Positions 5,976 to 8,162 of a stretch of DNA of 8,162 bases are shown piece by piece (within the stretch, counting starts at the first letter, position 1; each line of letters begins with the position of its first letter). The notes beneath the pieces are model-generated. The model was given only the letters and a program-made list of their open reading frames with translations, ran no database searches and was not told the DNA's origin. Source of the DNA: Kocuria sp. (lineage in GTDB: Bacteria; Actinomycetota; Actinomycetes; Actinomycetales; Micrococcaceae); NCBI GenBank assembly GCA_030454085.1, contig JAKDJD010000069.1, positions 1 through 8,162 of the forward strand, in the 5' to 3' direction. The translations under genes and the position numbers were made by a program.

Positions 5976-6779
5976 ATGTCAGGCGCACCCGGATACGTGC
6001 ACATTTCCCAGCGCAACCGTGCCAACGGTGCTGCTGCCATGCGAGCCAGCGGCATGACGGGCCGTGGAACGGTCGGCGAACCTTCCGACTACCGTTCGTT
6101 GCGTGCCATGAACCCTTCCACGCCCATTGCACAGCCCGAGGCCAGCTCGCCGATCCGACCCACGACGGCCGACAATGAGGCTCGAGGGTTTGTCCTTTAC
6201 GTCGGTCTCAACGAAGACGTCGCTGCGCAGAACGGTACGTCCTTGGTCCGCATGGTCCAGGACATCCGGGCCTATGCGCAGACCCTGGTTCCCCAAGCCG
6301 AGTCCTACGCCGCCGTCGCGATCGCCCCGGCGGGTGCCGAAGGATCCGACCTCGACGTCGTTCGTGACGCCTTGGGTGATCCCACCGCGCCGAAGAGCCA
6401 GGCCGAAGCCGTGCCGGCGGGCCACGCTCCCGCCCCGGAGTCGAAGCCCAGCCAGCCCGCCGGCGTCCTGATCGACCTGTCGAGGCGCGAGGTCTTCCTG
6501 GACGGGGATGTCCTCAACCTCACGTACAAGGAATTCGAGCTGCTGAACTACTTGGTCGAGAACTCGAATCGCACCGCTGGTCGCGAGGAATTGCTTGACG
6601 CCCTGTGGCGTGACGCGGACGAAACGCCGAATGAGCGGACGATCGACGTCCACATCCGGCGGTTGCGCTCCAAGTTGGGGCGCTTGTCCAACACTGTTCG
6701 CACCGTGCGCGGTCAGGGCTATCGCTTCTACGAGCACCCGGAGGTCGTCGTCTGGGCGGCTCCCGAGTACTCGATCTAG
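5976..6779 (+). CDS. winged-helix transcriptional regulator without receiver domain
   Basis: This 267-residue protein ends in an OmpR/PhoB-type winged-helix DNA-binding domain (about 163-252). Visible parts include LTYKEFELLNYLVEN, the REELLDALW helix, ERTIDVHIRRLRSKLG (recognition helix) and the wing VRTVRGQGYRF. It lacks the aspartate-bearing receiver domain of response regulators. Instead there is a disordered N-terminal stretch (1-69), a small folded segment at about 70-122 starting GFVLYVGLNE, and an Ala/Pro-rich linker (123-162). It is therefore probably not controlled by a histidine kinase. I chose ATG 5976 because AAGGAC lies 9 nt upstream (5961-5966) and the protein then begins MSGAPGYVHIS, an ordered start. 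The frame is open back to 5736, but that extension has atypical composition. Targets are unknown; autoregulation through the upstream repeats is possible. Confidence 0.85.
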   Translation: MSGAPGYVHISQRNRANGAAAMRASGMTGRGTVGEPSDYRSLRAMNPSTPIAQPEASSPIRPTTADNEARGFVLYVGLNEDVAAQNGTSLVRMVQDIRAYAQTLVPQAESYAAVAIAPAGAEGSDLDVVRDALGDPTAPKSQAEAVPAGHAPAPESKPSQPAGVLIDLSRREVFLDGDVLNLTYKEFELLNYLVENSNRTAGREELLDALWRDADETPNERTIDVHIRRLRSKLGRLSNTVRTVRGQGYRFYEHPEVVVWAAPEYSI

Positions 6780-6793
6780 CGTCCCAACCGTCG

Positions 6794-6835
6794 GCAGGGG
6801 CCGGGAAGTGCCACACGGCGCCTCCCGGCCCCTGC
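6794..6835 (+). terminator. GC-rich hairpin terminator after the winged-helix gene
   Basis: Starting 14 nt after the stop, GCAGGGGCCGGGA (6794-6806) pairs perfectly with TCCCGGCCCCTGC (6823-6835) over 13 bp. After one internal mismatch, an inner 5-bp stem GTGCC/GGCGC (one G-U) closes an ACAC tetraloop. There is no T run downstream, as in many actinobacterial terminators. It insulates the regulator from the phosphatase gene. It is nearly symmetrical but is assigned to the plus strand from its position. Confidence 0.72.
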
Positions 6836-6894
6836 TGTATCCGTACGCCGTCGTGTGCTCCCTGAGGCGACGCCGTTCCCAGTCACCTGGTTTG

Positions 6895-6900
6895 TAGACT
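6895..6900 (+). promoter_or_regulatory. -10 element of the phosphatase gene
   Basis: TAGACT fits the actinobacterial TAnnnT form and is followed by 6 nt and then the ATG at 6907, suggesting a leaderless transcript. No Shine-Dalgarno precedes the ATG (TGGCCC), which supports this. No convincing -35 was found. Confidence 0.45.
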
Positions 6901-6906
6901 TGGCCC

Positions 6907-7440
6907 ATGAGTGCGCTGACCGACCCCCGTTCCCAGGCCAAGACCTTGATGATCATGCGTCACGCGGAAGCCGACATGCCCTGGGGCACGAGCGACTTCG
7001 ACAGGCCCCTCACTCCGAGCGGTCACAAGGATGCCCCACGAGTCGGCCGCTGGATGGTCGAACATGGTGCGGTGCCGGAAATGATGGTGTCCTCATCGGC
7101 TCTCCGGACCCGTCAGACCTGTACCTGGGTCTGCGATGAGCTGGGGGAGAAGGCGCCGACCGCGAGTCTGGAGGACCGGCTCTACAATGCCCCGACGCGG
7201 GAGTTGTTGTCGGTGATCGGACGGACCCCGGAAACCGTCCGTTCGCTCCTTGTCATTGCGCATTATCCGGCGGTTCAGGACGCCGTCCTCTCACTCGCGT
7301 CCCCGGACTCGGACTATGAGGCGACGATGGGGATTTCTTCCGGTTTTCCTCCCGCGGGTCTCGCGGTGCTGAGCACGGACAAACCATGGGCCGCACTGGA
7401 TGGGGCGGACGCGGTATTGCGGTTCTTCGTGGATCGTTGA
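6907..7440 (+). CDS. SixA-like histidine phosphatase
   Basis: This 177-residue single-domain protein belongs to the histidine phosphatase (phosphoglycerate-mutase-like) superfamily, short SixA branch. The catalytic motif is RHAEAD (18-23), in which H19 would carry the phosphate. The second active-site block is SSALRTRQT (63-71), with R67 as a phosphate ligand. The second catalytic histidine is H119 in AHYPA, where SixA proteins usually have GHNPG. E. coli SixA removes phosphate from phosphohistidine proteins; the substrate here is unknown and could instead be a small phosphorylated metabolite. There is no signal peptide, so it is cytoplasmic. The ATG at 6907 has no ribosome binding site and lies 6 nt after a TAnnnT -10. 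It stands alone; the riboswitch-controlled transporter genes follow with their own promoter candidate overlapping its stop. Confidence 0.88.
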   Translation: MSALTDPRSQAKTLMIMRHAEADMPWGTSDFDRPLTPSGHKDAPRVGRWMVEHGAVPEMMVSSSALRTRQTCTWVCDELGEKAPTASLEDRLYNAPTRELLSVIGRTPETVRSLLVIAHYPAVQDAVLSLASPDSDYEATMGISSGFPPAGLAVLSTDKPWAALDGADAVLRFFVDR

Positions 7441-7446
7441 TACCTT
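7417..7446 (+). promoter_or_regulatory. candidate promoter of the riboswitch/SMR operon
   Basis: TTGCGG (7417-7422) and TACCTT (7441-7446) are separated by 18 bp, and the -10 is preceded by TGA, giving an extended -10 (TGnTAnnnT). The TGA is also the stop codon of the phosphatase gene. Transcription would start near 7453, about 18 nt before the aptamer. Confidence 0.42.
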
Positions 7447-7470
7447 CCGACTGAGGCCTTCAACGGGCCT

Positions 7471-7512
7471 GCGGACGAGGGAGCAGTACCCGCACCACGA
7501 CAAGACTGACTC
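7471..7512 (+). ncRNA. guanidine-III (ykkC-III) riboswitch
   Basis: The 42-nt element begins GCGGACGAGG and ends GACAAGACTGACTC, matching the conserved words of the guanidine-III class (GGACGAGG, GTACCC, GACAAGAC). P1 pairs GCGG (7471-7474) with CCGC (7490-7493). The pseudoknot helix pairs GAGCAGT (7481-7487) with ACTG-A-CTC (7505-7512), with a bulged A at 7509. Guanidinium binding stabilises this pseudoknot. The Shine-Dalgarno AAGGAGG (7514-7520) starts 2 nt later, so control is most likely at translation initiation. A small AGGCC/GGCCT hairpin (7454-7470) lies just upstream. The downstream genes are SMR transporters of the guanidinium-exporter type, as expected for this riboswitch. Confidence 0.9.
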
Positions 7513-7529
7513 GAAGGAGGAAGATTGTC

Positions 7530-7844
7530 GTGGCATGGCTAGTGCTTGTTGTCTCGGGCGGCCTGGAGATGGTGTGGGCGGCGGCGCTCTCTGCGTCCCA
7601 TGGCCTGCGCCGGTGGAAGCCCGCCGTTCTGTTCGTCGTCGCGATGGTCGTGAGCCTGGCCGGCCTCTCCTACGCGATGACCTCGATTCCCGTGGGTACC
7701 GCTTATGCAGTCTGGGTCGGCATCGGCGCGACCCTCACCCTGATCTGGGGCCTGGTCACCCGCCAGGAAAAGTCGAGTTGGGGCCGTATCGGCCTGCTCG
7801 GGCTGCTCATCGTTTCCCTCGTCGGCCTGAAGGTGGCGAGCTGA
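7530..7844 (+). CDS. SMR-family guanidinium exporter subunit (Gdx/SugE type), first of pair
   Basis: This 104-residue protein has four membrane helices (about 2-20, 31-50, 57-76, 85-103). It carries the residues that define the Gdx guanidinium/H+ antiporters: E13 (the shared proton/substrate site), W16, S42, Y59 and W62, with the GTAYAVW signature at 56-62. Loops 1 and 3 are basic (R27, R28, K30, R78, K81, R86), predicting that these face the cytoplasm and the N terminus faces out. GTG at 7530 is the start: AAGGAGG is 9 nt upstream and MAWLVLVVSGG is a normal SMR beginning, while the ATG at 7535 is out of frame. It lies 2 nt before the second SMR gene. The riboswitch upstream supports guanidinium rather than quaternary-ammonium multidrug export. 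Confidence 0.92.
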   Translation: MAWLVLVVSGGLEMVWAAALSASHGLRRWKPAVLFVVAMVVSLAGLSYAMTSIPVGTAYAVWVGIGATLTLIWGLVTRQEKSSWGRIGLLGLLIVSLVGLKVAS

Positions 7845-7846
7845 CC

Positions 7847-8162
7847 ATGGCATGGATCATTCTTTTGGCCAGCGCCGTTTTGGAGGCCGTCTGGGCCACC
7901 GCCCTCGGGCGTTCGAACGGATTCAGCGAGCTGGGACCGACTCTGGTCTTCATCGTCGCCATTATCGGAAGCATGGCCGGTCTTGGGGTCGCGCTCAAGA
8001 GCATCCCCATCGGCACGGCCTACGCGATCTGGACAGGCATCGGAGCGGCTCTCACCGTGATCTATGGGATGGCCACCGGCGATGAGTCGGTTTCCGCCCT
8101 CAAGGTGCTCTGCATCGTCGGGATCGTGGGGGCAACGGTGGGACTGAAGCTGGTTCCCTCCG
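7847..8162 (+). CDS. SMR-family guanidinium exporter subunit, second of pair (partial, runs off the window)
   Basis: This frame starts at ATG 7847, 2 nt after the first SMR stop, and stays open to the window end, giving at least 105 residues. It has four membrane helices and the same key residues at the same positions: E13, W16, S42, Y59 and W62, within GTAYAIWTGIG (56-66). Loop charges differ from its partner: few positive residues in loops 1 and 3 plus acidic D79/E80, and lysines in loop 2 (K51) and at the C-terminal end (K101). This suggests the opposite membrane orientation (N terminus inside), hence a heterodimeric exporter. It has probably reached nearly full length; the stop lies beyond the window. 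Confidence 0.9.
   Translation, partial: MAWIILLASAVLEAVWATALGRSNGFSELGPTLVFIVAIIGSMAGLGVALKSIPIGTAYAIWTGIGAALTVIYGMATGDESVSALKVLCIVGIVGATVGLKLVPS

Overview
The window is GC-rich with strong third-position GC bias, GTG starts and -10 elements of the TAnnnT type placed close to start codons. Together with the gene content (tadA beside upp, a stand-alone OmpR-type winged-helix protein, an actinobacterial SixA-like phosphatase and a guanidine-III riboswitch), this points to an actinobacterium, most likely of the Micrococcales. The genus cannot be told from this window.

Left part, minus strand (1-4140): a tRNA-Ser(CGA) with its own promoter and a strong intrinsic terminator. Upstream of it lies a tightly coupled three-gene operon, transcribed leftwards: a degenerate ABC ATPase-like protein (3335-4033), a large YhgE/Pip-family membrane protein with two long heptad-repeat stalks (876-3338), and a TetR regulator (229-879). 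Both gene junctions are 4-base GTGA overlaps, and all three genes start with GTG. The promoter region (about 4093-4137) is dense in TGAC/GTCA half-sites, including a clean 14-bp palindrome between the proposed -35 and -10, so the TetR protein probably represses its own operon.

Middle (4161-5335): tadA (tRNA adenosine deaminase, minus strand) and upp (uracil phosphoribosyltransferase, plus strand) diverge from a 29-bp gap holding two back-to-back -10-like elements. Each element sits 6 nt from its ATG, so both mRNAs may be leaderless.

Non-coding stretch 5336-5975: about 640 bp without a recognisable gene. It includes an AT-rich patch with three ATGAT units at exact 9-bp spacing and TGCATAT inverted repeats. 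This leads into a winged-helix regulator (5976-6779) that has no receiver domain and ends in a long GC-rich hairpin.

Right part (6907-8162): a SixA-like histidine phosphatase, probably leaderless, then a guanidine-III (ykkC-III) riboswitch controlling a pair of SMR transporters of the Gdx/SugE (guanidinium exporter) type. The second transporter runs off the window end. The pair has opposite charge bias in its loops, as expected for a heterodimeric antiparallel exporter.

The most unusual system is the pseudo-ATPase/Pip/TetR operon: a self-regulated cell-envelope module in which the nucleotide-binding subunit has lost every catalytic motif but remains an intact, translationally coupled gene.
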